Shown piece by piece: positions 27,792 through 37,094 of a stretch of 64,000 bases of DNA. Numbering within the stretch: position 1 is the first letter of the stretch; each line of letters starts with the position of its first letter. Origin of the DNA: Flavobacteriales bacterium (GTDB taxonomy: Bacteria > Bacteroidota > Bacteroidia > Flavobacteriales > Flavobacteriaceae); the NCBI GenBank assembly GCA_018335925.1, contig JAGXRF010000112.1, positions 45,026-109,025 on the forward strand, read 5' to 3'. A model generated the notes under the pieces. The model was not told the DNA's origin, did no database searches, and saw only the letters and a program-made list of their open reading frames with translations. Made by a program: the position numbers and the translations under genes.

Positions 27792-29143
27792 TATTTTTTA
27801 TCAGCTTTGGCATCTTTGCCATTAGGTTGGTAAAAGTTTGGTGGGAACCCGTTTAGGTTTCGCCAAATTTCAAACCAAATAGGAACATTTTCCAATAAGG
27901 CAAAAGTATTTGCACCTGCTCCTATGCTTAATTCTTTTGGCCAAGGTTCTTCTTCCGGATCGGGTTCAATTAACACTCTGTATTTCCCATTTGAACTGAT
28001 AAAGTTTTCCACAGCAAATATTCTTCCTCCAAAAGTACCATAGCTCATATTTGGCCATCCGCTAAACACAATACTTGGCCAACCGTCAAACCAAATTCTG
28101 ATTTTTTCTCCTTTGTGAATTAAAGGCAAATCTATTGGCTCTACGTAGGTTTCTACGGCAATTTGATACTTGGAAGGCATGATGCTAACAATAGCTGTTC
28201 CCTCTTTGATAGTTTCTCCTAAACCCGATTGCAAGGCACGGTTTACATACCCGCTTTGTGGAGCTTTAATGTAATACAACTCATTTCTGATTTTATAATT
28301 GTTGTATTGGTTTTCCAATTTATTTACTTGGGCATCGGTATCATATTGCGAACTCATAGCACTCAAACGATCTGAATTTGCCTTGGCAATTTTATCTGCA
28401 TATTCTGCCTGGATTCGATTGATTTCCACTTTGGCATTGATCAACTCATTTTTAGAACCCAAAAATTTGTTTTGTTGGGTGATGATTTTGGCTTCTGCAT
28501 CTTGCAACTTCAATCGTTTATCCTCTAAATCTGTCACAGGCTTTAAGCCTTCTTTATTTAATTGTAAAGAACGGTCGTATTGGGTTTGCGCAATTTTTAA
28601 TTGTGTTCTTACTGCCACCAAATCCATGCTATCTGACTTGACTTTTAATTGCGATTGTTCTATTTTATTACGAGCCTGCTCTAATTTTAATCTTTGTTCG
28701 GTTTGCAAGGCAACAATTTGTCCGGCTAAAGTAATTGCTTTGTCTGCATAAGAAGTACCAGATAATTTTTTTGCATCTACCTGACGTTGTGTGTTTTGCA
28801 CCAAATTAGGGTCCAAATAATCTTCCTTAATTTCCGAAATAAATAAAATGGTATCTCCTTTTTGCACATAATCTCCTTCGTTTACATACCATTTTTCTAT
28901 TCTACCAGCAATGGCAGTGTGTATGGTTTGCGGACGTTCTTCTGGAGAAAGTGTGGTTACAAACCCACTTCCGTGCACATTTTGGGTCCATGGTACAAAC
29001 ATAAATACCAAAACCAAAATTAAAAATCCAAAAAATACTTTTTTGGTAGTGTAATTGATGTCGGTAGTTTCTAACTTTTTAAAAGTTTTGTATTTGTTAG
29101 AATCTATTCTACCAGTTACTTTGTTAGGTGAAATATTCAACAT
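27791..29143 (-). CDS. HlyD-family membrane fusion protein
   Basis: 450 residues. One N-terminal membrane helix (about 35-52, FFGFLILVLVFMFVPW), a biotinyl-lipoyl-like domain (AGRIEKWYVNEGDYVQKGD), a long coiled coil (about 120-280) and a beta-barrel region (KAPQSGYVNRAL). It links the inner-membrane ABC protein to the TolC-like channel. It lies 2 bp after the ABC gene. The substrate is unknown. Confidence 0.93.
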   Translation of the reverse strand: MLNISPNKVTGRIDSNKYKTFKKLETTDINYTTKKVFFGFLILVLVFMFVPWTQNVHGSGFVTTLSPEERPQTIHTAIAGRIEKWYVNEGDYVQKGDTILFISEIKEDYLDPNLVQNTQRQVDAKKLSGTSYADKAITLAGQIVALQTEQRLKLEQARNKIEQSQLKVKSDSMDLVAVRTQLKIAQTQYDRSLQLNKEGLKPVTDLEDKRLKLQDAEAKIITQQNKFLGSKNELINAKVEINRIQAEYADKIAKANSDRLSAMSSQYDTDAQVNKLENQYNNYKIRNELYYIKAPQSGYVNRALQSGLGETIKEGTAIVSIMPSKYQIAVETYVEPIDLPLIHKGEKIRIWFDGWPSIVFSGWPNMSYGTFGGRIFAVENFISSNGKYRVLIEPDPEEEPWPKELSIGAGANTFALLENVPIWFEIWRNLNGFPPNFYQPNGKDAKADKK

Positions 29144-29145
29144 AA

Positions 29146-30822
29146 TTACTTGTTTTTAATATCTGCTACTATGGTTCCTTTTTCTAAAATGATTTGTCGT
29201 TGCGATTTTTGCTTCCAATAATTATTTCTGGAAGTTACCAACAATGTCCAAGGATGTTTGGCATCGGTTAAATAATCGATAATTTCCATTTCTTGTTGGG
29301 TATCTAAATGATCCATTGGTTCTTCTAAAATCAAAATTTTTGGATTTTTAATCAACACTCTAGCCAAGATAATTTTTTGTGCAACAGAGCTTGGCACCAA
29401 TTTCCCATCCGGGAAAACTTGTGCATCTAAGCCATTTGGATGGGCTTTGATGAAATCTTTTAAATGCAAAACTTGTATCATTTCCTTCACTCTTTCATTG
29501 CTAATCTCCGGATCATTTAATGTGATGTTTTCTAGAATTGTCCCATGAAACAATGCTTGTCCGGAAGTAACCATTCCTATTTGGCAACGATACGCATCTA
29601 AATCTAACTTTCGCAAACTATCGTCATTTACATAAAACAACCCCTTAGATGGCTGCATTAAACCTCCTATGATTCTTAGCAAAGTGGTTTTACCTGAGCC
29701 GTTTACTCCATCTAAAAATATTTTTTCTCCGGGCTTCACGGTAAGATGGATATTTTTAAGAATGTCTTCCTTGCTATCAGGAAATTTGAAAGCAATATTT
29801 TCTAACTCTAATTGAATTTTATAAAAGCAATCTTTGGTTGGTTGATGGGTAGATTCCTCCTCCATTTCCAAATCGGTAACCAAACCAATTTTTTCTATAG
29901 AAGTTAATACATCATACAATGTTTCAATTCCCAAAATGATTTTCTCCACCGAATTAATCACCAACAAAATGATAATTTCAGCTGCCACAAACTGTCCGAT
30001 GTTCATTTGCTGATTAATTACTAAAAAACCTCCTACCAACAACAAACCAGCAGTTAAAATCACTTTAAAAGCAATCATTTGCTTGTATTGGTTTACCAAC
30101 ACTTTAAAATGACTTTCCCTATGATACAAATATTTATCGGTTAAATAATCGTTTCGTTGTAATGCAAATTCATGCTTAGAGTTGTTTTTGAAGGTTACAT
30201 GGTTATGAGCAATTTCTTGCAACCAATTGGCTACTTTATATTTGAATTTCGACTCTTTTAAGCTGGTTTCTAATCCTTTGTCAAAAGAAAATCTAAAAAT
30301 CAAATACAATAAAATAAACAAAAAGAAACCGAATAAAATAAAGAACGGGTGGTATAAAGAGAGCAATATTAACCCGAAAATGATTTGCAAAAATGCACTA
30401 GAATAATCTAATATTAATTTTGAAACTCCTTTTTGGGTACCAATGGTATCAAAAAAGCGATTGGCTAACTCTGGTAAATGATCATTGTAATAGGAATGAA
30501 ACTTGAATTTAGGAAAGCGATAGGCAAACTCAAATGAGGAACGGATGAATATTTTTTGTTGGATGTTTTCCGTAATCCTCAATTGTAAAATTTGAAGTAT
30601 CCCCAAAAAGATAACCCCTATTACTACTACTAAAACCAGCACAATCCACGATAAACTTACTCTACCTCCTTGAATTAAATTAATAATGGATTGGATACCT
30701 AGGGGTAGCGATAAACTCACAAATCCGTAAAAAATAGAGTAGAACAAGATTTGGTACAAATCTTTTTTATCTAAACTAAGTAGTTTGATTAAACGCTTGA
30801 ATGGTGTAATTTTTTCCTTCAT
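29146..30822 (-). CDS. ABC exporter half-transporter with degenerate ATPase motifs
   Basis: 558 residues. Six membrane helices (about 20-300) fuse to an ATPase domain. Walker A GVNGSGKTT and Walker B ILILEEPMDHLD are intact, but the LSGGQ signature is PSSVAQ, and the H-loop histidine is absent (LLVTSRNNYW). No N-terminal C39 peptidase is present, unlike bacteriocin exporters. It is in an operon with HlyD, TolC and TetR genes. If homodimeric, ATP hydrolysis could be slow or regulated. Confidence 0.9.
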   Translation of the reverse strand: MKEKITPFKRLIKLLSLDKKDLYQILFYSIFYGFVSLSLPLGIQSIINLIQGGRVSLSWIVLVLVVVIGVIFLGILQILQLRITENIQQKIFIRSSFEFAYRFPKFKFHSYYNDHLPELANRFFDTIGTQKGVSKLILDYSSAFLQIIFGLILLSLYHPFFILFGFFLFILLYLIFRFSFDKGLETSLKESKFKYKVANWLQEIAHNHVTFKNNSKHEFALQRNDYLTDKYLYHRESHFKVLVNQYKQMIAFKVILTAGLLLVGGFLVINQQMNIGQFVAAEIIILLVINSVEKIILGIETLYDVLTSIEKIGLVTDLEMEEESTHQPTKDCFYKIQLELENIAFKFPDSKEDILKNIHLTVKPGEKIFLDGVNGSGKTTLLRIIGGLMQPSKGLFYVNDDSLRKLDLDAYRCQIGMVTSGQALFHGTILENITLNDPEISNERVKEMIQVLHLKDFIKAHPNGLDAQVFPDGKLVPSSVAQKIILARVLIKNPKILILEEPMDHLDTQQEMEIIDYLTDAKHPWTLLVTSRNNYWKQKSQRQIILEKGTIVADIKNK

Positions 30823-30828
30823 TGGAGG

Positions 30829-31503
30829 TTATAGTTTTAAAACGTCAATAGCTAATTTTTGGTAAAATTCTGTTGGTGCTGCACCCTTTTCACAATCGGT
30901 TAATGAAGTAAAATGCAAGCGAAAATAATGTTGTTGTAAACTTCCTTCTATGATAGAAGATGCCAAACTTTTTGCAAAAGCATACTCTGGATTACAAAGT
31001 AAAATTAACTCTGATAACCTAAAGTGTATTCCTTTGTATAATTCAAAAAAACCTTCTTTATTTTCTGTATCCACCTCTTTGGTTAAATACGATTTAGAAA
31101 ATTCAGAAATCATGATTCTAAACAAAGCAGTTTCATCTACAAAAGCGAAACGAAAATCCTCTTTTACTTCTTGTGTAATTACCTCAATAGCTTTTAACAA
31201 TCTGTCTTTTGGGTCAGGCATGCTATTGGTTTCAAACACCAATTGGTATTCTTTCCAGCCCCAAAACCAAGAACTCAAATACAACAACAACTTATGCTTG
31301 TTTTCAAAATAGCGATACACCGAACTTTCGTTCGATTCAATTTGTTGTCCTAATTTTTTAAAGGTAAAACTTTCAAATCCTTGTTCGTCAATTAATTCGA
31401 TACTTTTTTTAACGATGTTTTTTCCGAGTTCGGAAGATTCCGGATCTTTTAAAAATAAATTCGGATGAATTTGAAATCTGAGATTGGTTAACAATTGTTC
31501 CAT
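30829..31503 (-). CDS. TetR/AcrR-family regulator of the exporter operon
   Basis: 224 residues from ATG 31503 (a longer frame begins at 31524). The helix-turn-helix is at about residues 27-75 (KKSIELIDEQGFESFTFKK, then SNESSVYRYFENK). The C-terminal half is a ligand-binding helical bundle. It is first in the tetR-ABC-HlyD-TolC operon, 6 bp before the ABC gene, and probably represses it. The inducer is unknown. Confidence 0.88.
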   Translation of the reverse strand: MEQLLTNLRFQIHPNLFLKDPESSELGKNIVKKSIELIDEQGFESFTFKKLGQQIESNESSVYRYFENKHKLLLYLSSWFWGWKEYQLVFETNSMPDPKDRLLKAIEVITQEVKEDFRFAFVDETALFRIMISEFSKSYLTKEVDTENKEGFFELYKGIHFRLSELILLCNPEYAFAKSLASSIIEGSLQQHYFRLHFTSLTDCEKGAAPTEFYQKLAIDVLKL

Positions 31504-31627
31504 AATTGCAATAAAGGCAAACAAAATTAATAGTAAAGCTATCGGTATTGAAAGTATTTATGTTAATTTTAACAAGTTTTGTAACAATTCCTCTTTTTTG
31601 TACGTATCACCATTAAAACAATTGCTT

Positions 31628-31912
31628 ATGGGATTTGGAGGGAGTGTTGCAGGTGCCATCACTGCATTAAAAAACAACAAAGCTTTGTTGGGCAATAGAA
31701 AAAGACAAAGCGAAATCCGTAAAGAATGGATTCAAAAAGAAGCAAGAAAAGAGAACAATGGCTTTACTTTTGATGAGCTTGAATTTACCAAAGAAGCACA
31801 AAAAAAGATTGCTACACAATTGGAAATTCGCAAAAAGGAAGAGCAAAAACTAATTGGTATTTCGTTGGTGTTACTTGCCCTATTGCTTCTTTTGTTTTGG
31901 CTTATTTGGTAA
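31628..31912 (+). CDS. Small membrane protein with C-terminal anchor
   Basis: 94 residues from ATG 31628. A glycine-rich start (MGFGGSVAGAITALKNNKALL) leads into a highly charged helix (about 22-70) and one C-terminal hydrophobic helix (IGISLVLLALLLLLFWLIW). A tail-anchored protein of unknown function; similar short proteins are common in flavobacteria. It is divergent from the TetR operon and ends in a good terminator. Confidence 0.75.
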   Translation: MGFGGSVAGAITALKNNKALLGNRKRQSEIRKEWIQKEARKENNGFTFDELEFTKEAQKKIATQLEIRKKEEQKLIGISLVLLALLLLLFWLIW

Positions 31913-31924
31913 GGATGTAAAACA

Positions 31925-31950
31925 GAAAAGCCACCCAAAGGTGGCTTTTC
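31925..31950. terminator. Bidirectional terminator
   Basis: GAAAAGCCACC-CAAA-GGTGGCTTTTC is a perfect stem between convergent genes. Confidence 0.85.
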
Positions 31951-31966
31951 CAACCAATAAAACACA

Positions 31967-34096
31967 TCAAGCAGTTGTTGCAACCTCCTTGATTTCGTGG
32001 AGCAATTTTTGCTCTATTTCATACGGAACTACATCATAATGATGAAATGTAGCTTCTATTTTGGCTCTACCTTGTGTTAACGATTTCACTTCTTTTAAAA
32101 AGTCCATTTGGTTTACTTCCGGAATCGTAGCTTGGATTACGCTAAAATGTCCTTTGCTTTCCATGCCTTCCACTACTGCTCTGTAAGAAGATAATGTACC
32201 CATGATGGTTCCGGTCATTTCTTCGGGAGTGGTAATTTTTAAAGCATTCCATGGTTCTAGCAATTGTGGTTTGGCTTGTAAAAAACACTCTTTAAATGCC
32301 ATCATCCCAGCAGTTTTAAAAGCCAAATCGTTGCTGTCAACCGCATGCATTTTACCATCTAATACCATTACTCGTACATCTCTTACAAAACTTCCGGAAA
32401 GTGGTCCGTTTTCCATTTTTTCTAAAACCCCTTTTTGTATGGATGCGTGAAAACGTTGGTCAATAGCTCCTCCAACCACACAATTGTAATACATCAATTT
32501 CCCTCCCCATGGCAAAGCAATGGTGTCTTTTCCTCTGATTGGTACACCAATTGGTTCGGGCATACCTTCTTCCCACGGTTCAATTCTCATCAAAACCTCG
32601 GCAAACTGTCCGGCACCACCAGTTTGTTTTTTATGTCGATAGGTTGTTTCTGCTACTTGTCGAATAGTTTCGCGATATGCAATTTTAGGTGGATAGAAAG
32701 CAACTTTTAAATTCCGATAATGCTCTAACTTCCATTGCAATACTTGCAAATGCAATTCACCCATGGCATGGATGATGGTTTGTTTTAACTCCGGATGCAC
32801 TTCAATTTTTACAGAAGCATCTTCCTCTGCCAATTGATGTAAGGCATTGGCTAATTTGTCTTCTTCCCCTTTTATCAAACCTTCAACAGCTACCGAATAA
32901 ATAGGAGTTGGAAATGAGATGGCTCTTAACTGTACCGGAAATTCTTTGGTATGTAATGTATTATTGGTGTGGGTGTTTTTTAATTTTTGTGTGGCTCCAA
33001 TATCTCCAGCTACCAATTCATTCACAGCTGTTTTTTTGTTGCCTTGCATTTCATACAATTGGGCAATTCGTTCCATTTGCCCGGTATTTTCATTTACCAA
33101 TTCATCACCAACTTTTACTTTTCCGGAGATTACTTTAAAAAAACTCAACTCTCCAACATGTGCTTCTGATAAGGTTTTAAACACAAACAAAACCGTTGGT
33201 CCTTGATCTGAGCAAACAATGGTATCTCCATTTACCGTTCTCTTTTTAGGTCTTTCAAAGGCAGAGGGTGCAATATGGTCAATAAATCCCATCAATCTAC
33301 CGGTACCCATGTTGTTTTTTGCAGAAACACAAAAAACAGGAAAAATTTCATGTTTCACCAATGAAAGGTGCAACCCACTTTTCATTTGTTCTTCGGTTAG
33401 GGTGCCATTTTCAAAATATAACTCCATCAAATCTTCTTGATTTGCAGCAATGGTTTCCACCAAAATCCGATGTAACTCTTCTGCTTTTTCTTTTTCTGTA
33501 TCTGGTATGGGTAATTTTTCTGGCTTGCCTCCATTAGCTGGGAATTGGTAATACACCATATGCAACACATCTACAATACCATTAAAGTTTGGCCCTTGGT
33601 TTACAGGATATTGCACTACCACTACTTGGTTGCCAAAATGGTTTTTGGCTTCTGCCACTGTTTTATCAAAATCGGCTTGTTCATGATCGAGCTGGTTGAC
33701 TGCTAAAATCAGTGGCAACTCAAAATCTTCTGCATATTGCCAAACGATATCGCTTAGCACTTCTACTCCCATTTTGGCATTGAGCAATAACAAACCACAA
33801 TCGGCTACTTTCATTGAAGTAACTATTTCTCCTGCCAAATCATCCGATCCGGGAGTATCGATAAAATTAATTTTGTACCCTCTCCATTTGGTATTGATGA
33901 CTTTGGAAAAGAGTGTTTTTCCTTTTTCCTGTTCCATTTCGTTGGCATCACCAACCGTGTTATGGTCTTCTACAGTTCCCCTACGAGAGAGGATACCAGA
34001 TTCCCACAACATCGCTTCTAACAAGGTAGTTTTACCAGAGCCGGTATGTCCGAGTAAAGCAACATTTTTCACGTGTTGCATATCAAAAGTATCCAT
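31967..34096 (-). CDS. EF-G-like translational GTPase, second-type paralogue
   Basis: 709 residues with the EF-G domain order. G1 is GHTGSGKTT (16-24), where canonical EF-G has AHIDAGKTT; G3 is DTPGSDD and G4 is NQLD in place of NKxD. These differences place it with the EF-G2/EF-G-like group rather than the main elongation factor. No ribosomal protein genes are adjacent, which also argues against being the primary fusA. A role in translocation, recycling or stress is open. Confidence 0.88.
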   Translation of the reverse strand: MDTFDMQHVKNVALLGHTGSGKTTLLEAMLWESGILSRRGTVEDHNTVGDANEMEQEKGKTLFSKVINTKWRGYKINFIDTPGSDDLAGEIVTSMKVADCGLLLLNAKMGVEVLSDIVWQYAEDFELPLILAVNQLDHEQADFDKTVAEAKNHFGNQVVVVQYPVNQGPNFNGIVDVLHMVYYQFPANGGKPEKLPIPDTEKEKAEELHRILVETIAANQEDLMELYFENGTLTEEQMKSGLHLSLVKHEIFPVFCVSAKNNMGTGRLMGFIDHIAPSAFERPKKRTVNGDTIVCSDQGPTVLFVFKTLSEAHVGELSFFKVISGKVKVGDELVNENTGQMERIAQLYEMQGNKKTAVNELVAGDIGATQKLKNTHTNNTLHTKEFPVQLRAISFPTPIYSVAVEGLIKGEEDKLANALHQLAEEDASVKIEVHPELKQTIIHAMGELHLQVLQWKLEHYRNLKVAFYPPKIAYRETIRQVAETTYRHKKQTGGAGQFAEVLMRIEPWEEGMPEPIGVPIRGKDTIALPWGGKLMYYNCVVGGAIDQRFHASIQKGVLEKMENGPLSGSFVRDVRVMVLDGKMHAVDSNDLAFKTAGMMAFKECFLQAKPQLLEPWNALKITTPEEMTGTIMGTLSSYRAVVEGMESKGHFSVIQATIPEVNQMDFLKEVKSLTQGRAKIEATFHHYDVVPYEIEQKLLHEIKEVATTA

Positions 34097-34186
34097 GATA
34101 TGTGTTTTAAAGTTCTCTCAAATTTCTGAACTTCCACGCACTTTTTAACTGATAAATATCAGGAATACAGAATATTTCAAAAAAAA

Positions 34187-34888
34187 TTAATGGCAATCTG
34201 CTTCTGCTTGTACCATCAAATTTAAGTTGGATGGAGACACCAATGGAATGTTGAGACCTAGTCCACGCAAAATGAAAAGACTAGCTAAAATTACCAATAG
34301 AATAGGTACTATTTTTTGGATTTTTTGTTGCATGCTGGCTGATAAAAATCCCGATATTAAGGTAATGCTGCTCATTACCGGAATGGTTCCGATGCCAAAT
34401 AATATCATATATAAGATACTTTCTGAAGTATTTGACATGGTTAAAGCACCAAACAAAGCCATATAAACCAAGCCGCAGGGTAAAAAACCATTAAAAACTC
34501 CCATACTAAAAAAAGCATCGGTAGTTTTGCGTTTGAATTGCATGCCCAAATGATTCTTTACCATCTGAAACAACTTTCCTATCGGTTTTAATAAAGTAAA
34601 TGCAAAGAGTTTTTTTTCAGGAATTAAAACCAAAACCAACATGATAATTCCGGCAAATAACGAAATTTGTTGTTGCATTCCGGCTATGACAAACCCTTTT
34701 CCCAATAGCCCAAAAATTAGTCCTAAGGAAGCGTAACTACTTATCCTGCCTAAATGATATAGTATAATTTGGCCTGTTTTTTTGGCTGGATTATCTCTTG
34801 TTACAGGCAACATTAAGGCAATAGGACCGCACATTCCCAAACAATGGAAACTACTTAATAGGCCAAAAAGGAGAGCGGTTAATAGCAT
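34187..34888 (-). CDS. SafE/TauE-like membrane protein of the cbb3 cluster
   Basis: 233 residues, about six helices, with the FHCLGMCGPIAL motif near the N-terminus, whose His and two Cys suggest a metal site. This family regularly follows ccoH in Bacteroidota cbb3 clusters and is annotated as a sulfite exporter by fold only. Given the setting, copper delivery or cytochrome maturation for the oxidase is more likely than sulfite export; this is inference. Confidence 0.85.
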   Translation of the reverse strand: MLLTALLFGLLSSFHCLGMCGPIALMLPVTRDNPAKKTGQIILYHLGRISSYASLGLIFGLLGKGFVIAGMQQQISLFAGIIMLVLVLIPEKKLFAFTLLKPIGKLFQMVKNHLGMQFKRKTTDAFFSMGVFNGFLPCGLVYMALFGALTMSNTSESILYMILFGIGTIPVMSSITLISGFLSASMQQKIQKIVPILLVILASLFILRGLGLNIPLVSPSNLNLMVQAEADCH

Positions 34889-34900
34889 TTTTTTTAGTTA

Positions 34901-34993
34901 AAAGTTTCAAGTTCAAAGTTTCAGGTTGAGACGAATTTTTGCTTGTTCCCGTTCAGACATTTATCGTATCAATTGATGCTGGTCGTAGCATCA
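34901..34993. repeat. Degenerate AGTTTCAAG repeats and a hairpin
   Basis: AGTTTCAAGTTCAA and AGTTTCAGGTT repeat at 34902-34926, matching the unit at 45522-45548. A hairpin TGATGCT-N6-AGCATCA follows at 34974-34993. The region lies between ccoH and the SafE-like gene and may reduce read-through. Confidence 0.45.
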
Positions 34994-35042
34994 GCATTTA
35001 ATGTATTATCTTGATTAATTGGCACATTTTCAAATTGGCAAA

Positions 35043-35489
35043 TTAAAAATATATCGTTTCTTTTTTCAAATACGCTTTGTCTTGGTATTCAAAATCAATC
35101 ATAATGTCCCAAAGACCGCCTACCAAAGAACTTTTAGGTATGAGCAAATGTGAATTAGTTAATGAAATGGTGATTTCAGAATCTAATTTTTGGTTAGACG
35201 GTCGGTAAAGGGACACTTTTCCTTTTATTTCAGTGGGGTTGAATTCTTCCGGGAATAGCACTTGAATGCCTTCTTCTACTTTTTTAATTACTACAGGACT
35301 TGGCAACAATTTTAAATTGGCTTCTTTTGCCATATTTTCATCTACAAACTTTTCTTGCTTGTAGTAGTCTTTTTCTACCAATTCATTGTCATAAGCACTA
35401 TTGGTTTGTACTTTCATTACAAAGTACAATATGAAAGTCATAAACAATCCAAATGCTATTACTACTCCGGTTCCCCAATTAAATTTCAT
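35043..35489 (-). CDS. ccoH: CcoH/FixH-like assembly protein
   Basis: 148 residues: one N-terminal membrane helix (WGTGVVIAFGLFMTFILYFVM) and a periplasmic beta domain containing GGLWDIMIDFEY, the FixH-type ending. FixH proteins help assemble cbb3 oxidase. It lies between ccoG and the SafE-like gene, after a 135-bp gap containing a short CTCTC-ATAAG-GAGAG hairpin (35534-35548). Confidence 0.87.
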   Translation of the reverse strand: MKFNWGTGVVIAFGLFMTFILYFVMKVQTNSAYDNELVEKDYYKQEKFVDENMAKEANLKLLPSPVVIKKVEEGIQVLFPEEFNPTEIKGKVSLYRPSNQKLDSEITISLTNSHLLIPKSSLVGGLWDIMIDFEYQDKAYLKKETIYF

Positions 35490-35624
35490 ATTTTTTTATT
35501 TTTTTACCTCACCCCATCCCGATATTTCTGGACCTCTCATAAGGAGAGTGGAGAAAGGTGTTATTGTTATCTTTTATTCAAAAAAAACTTATTCTATCAT
35601 TTCTTTAAACTACAAACATTCCAT

Positions 35625-37043
35625 CTAAAAACTTCTTGGCCCCATGAAGTTAGTGGTAGTGGTTTCAATTTTTTGGTCACCATTCCACACTTCCAACCAA
35701 ATTTTGGTTTTATCGCCTTCTAAAAATTTCGGATGTACTTCAACAAACAAAGTTCCTTTGGCTAGTTTTTGAGCAGGTACTTGAATTTTATTTTTTCCAA
35801 CCAAGATGATTTTTCCTTTCGGAGCCACCAATTGAAAAGTCACCTCATTGTAATCCACATTAGTTTTGTTTAAAATTTTGTAGGTGTATACATTACTTAT
35901 CATGTCTCCTTTGTGCTCAAATAATTGTCCGGGTAATCTCAATACGGTTGCTTCTACTTGTGTTCTTAAAAACAACATACCAATTAACACTCCAATTAAA
36001 ATGGTCAAAACTGCTGCATACCCTTTCATTCTTAAGGTAAACTCGAAAGGTTTCTTTTTGGCAATTTCTTCTTCACTGGTGTAACGAATCAAACCTTTAG
36101 GTAATCCAACACTCTCCATAATAGTATCACACTCATCTATACAAGCGGTACAATTCACACATTCTAATTGGGTACCGTTTCTGATATCAATTCCGGTTGG
36201 ACAAACATGTACACATTGTTTACAATCAATACAATCGCCTTTTCCGGTGGTACTTCTGTCTTCTCTTTTGTCGAATTTAGCCCTTCCTGCTTCTTTTTCT
36301 CCTCTCACATAGTCATAAGCAACTACAATAGATTTGTTGTCCAACAACACCCCTTGTAATCTGCCATACGGACATGCAATGATGCAAACTTGCTCTCTGA
36401 ACCATGCGAAAATGAAATAAAAAACTGCAGTAAAAATGAGTAATGCCACAAAAGTACCCGAATGTTGAATAGGCCCCTCGGTTATCATTCTTATCAATTG
36501 ATCGCTACTAACCAAATAGGCTGTAAACACATTGGCAATGACAAACGAAATCACAAAAAACAAAAACCATTTGGTAAGGCGTTTTCTCCATTTCTCAGCA
36601 TTCCATGCTTGTTTGTCTAATCGCATTTGGGCACCTCTGTCGCCATCTATCCAGTATTCGATTCTTCTAAAAACCATCTCCATAAAAATGGTTTGCGGAC
36701 ACAACCAACCGCAAAATATTCTACCGAAAGCTACTGTAAATAATGCCAATCCCACGATACCCACTATCATAGAAATCACAAATAAGTGAAAATCCTGTGG
36801 CCAAAACGGAAAACTAAAAATATTGAAACGACGTTCCAACACATTAAACATCAAAAACTGGTTCCCATTGATTTTAATGAATGGAGCTGCCAACAAAAAC
36901 ACCAATAAAGCATAGCTAAGCATTTTACGTTTGTCGTAAAAATATCCTTTGGGCTTTTTCGGGAATAACCAAGCCCTTTTGCCTTGCTTGTTGATGGTGG
37001 CAATGGAATCTCTAAAGCTTTCGTTTTGATTTGGTTGGTTCAT
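35625..37043 (-). CDS. ccoG: CcoG: cbb3 maturation ferredoxin-like protein
   Basis: 472 residues. Membrane helices in the first half, including the GWLCPQT motif, then two [4Fe-4S] motifs CIDCKQCVHVCP and CVNCTACIDEC, and a C-terminal Ig-like domain. CcoG acts as a copper reductase or assembly factor for cbb3 oxidase. It is 51 bp downstream of ccoP in the oxidase operon. Confidence 0.95.
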   Translation of the reverse strand: MNQPNQNESFRDSIATINKQGKRAWLFPKKPKGYFYDKRKMLSYALLVFLLAAPFIKINGNQFLMFNVLERRFNIFSFPFWPQDFHLFVISMIVGIVGLALFTVAFGRIFCGWLCPQTIFMEMVFRRIEYWIDGDRGAQMRLDKQAWNAEKWRKRLTKWFLFFVISFVIANVFTAYLVSSDQLIRMITEGPIQHSGTFVALLIFTAVFYFIFAWFREQVCIIACPYGRLQGVLLDNKSIVVAYDYVRGEKEAGRAKFDKREDRSTTGKGDCIDCKQCVHVCPTGIDIRNGTQLECVNCTACIDECDTIMESVGLPKGLIRYTSEEEIAKKKPFEFTLRMKGYAAVLTILIGVLIGMLFLRTQVEATVLRLPGQLFEHKGDMISNVYTYKILNKTNVDYNEVTFQLVAPKGKIILVGKNKIQVPAQKLAKGTLFVEVHPKFLEGDKTKIWLEVWNGDQKIETTTTNFMGPRSF

Positions 37044-37094
37044 TTTAATTGAAGATAAAATGTCCCCTATTTTTGGATAGGGGACTAATTTCTT

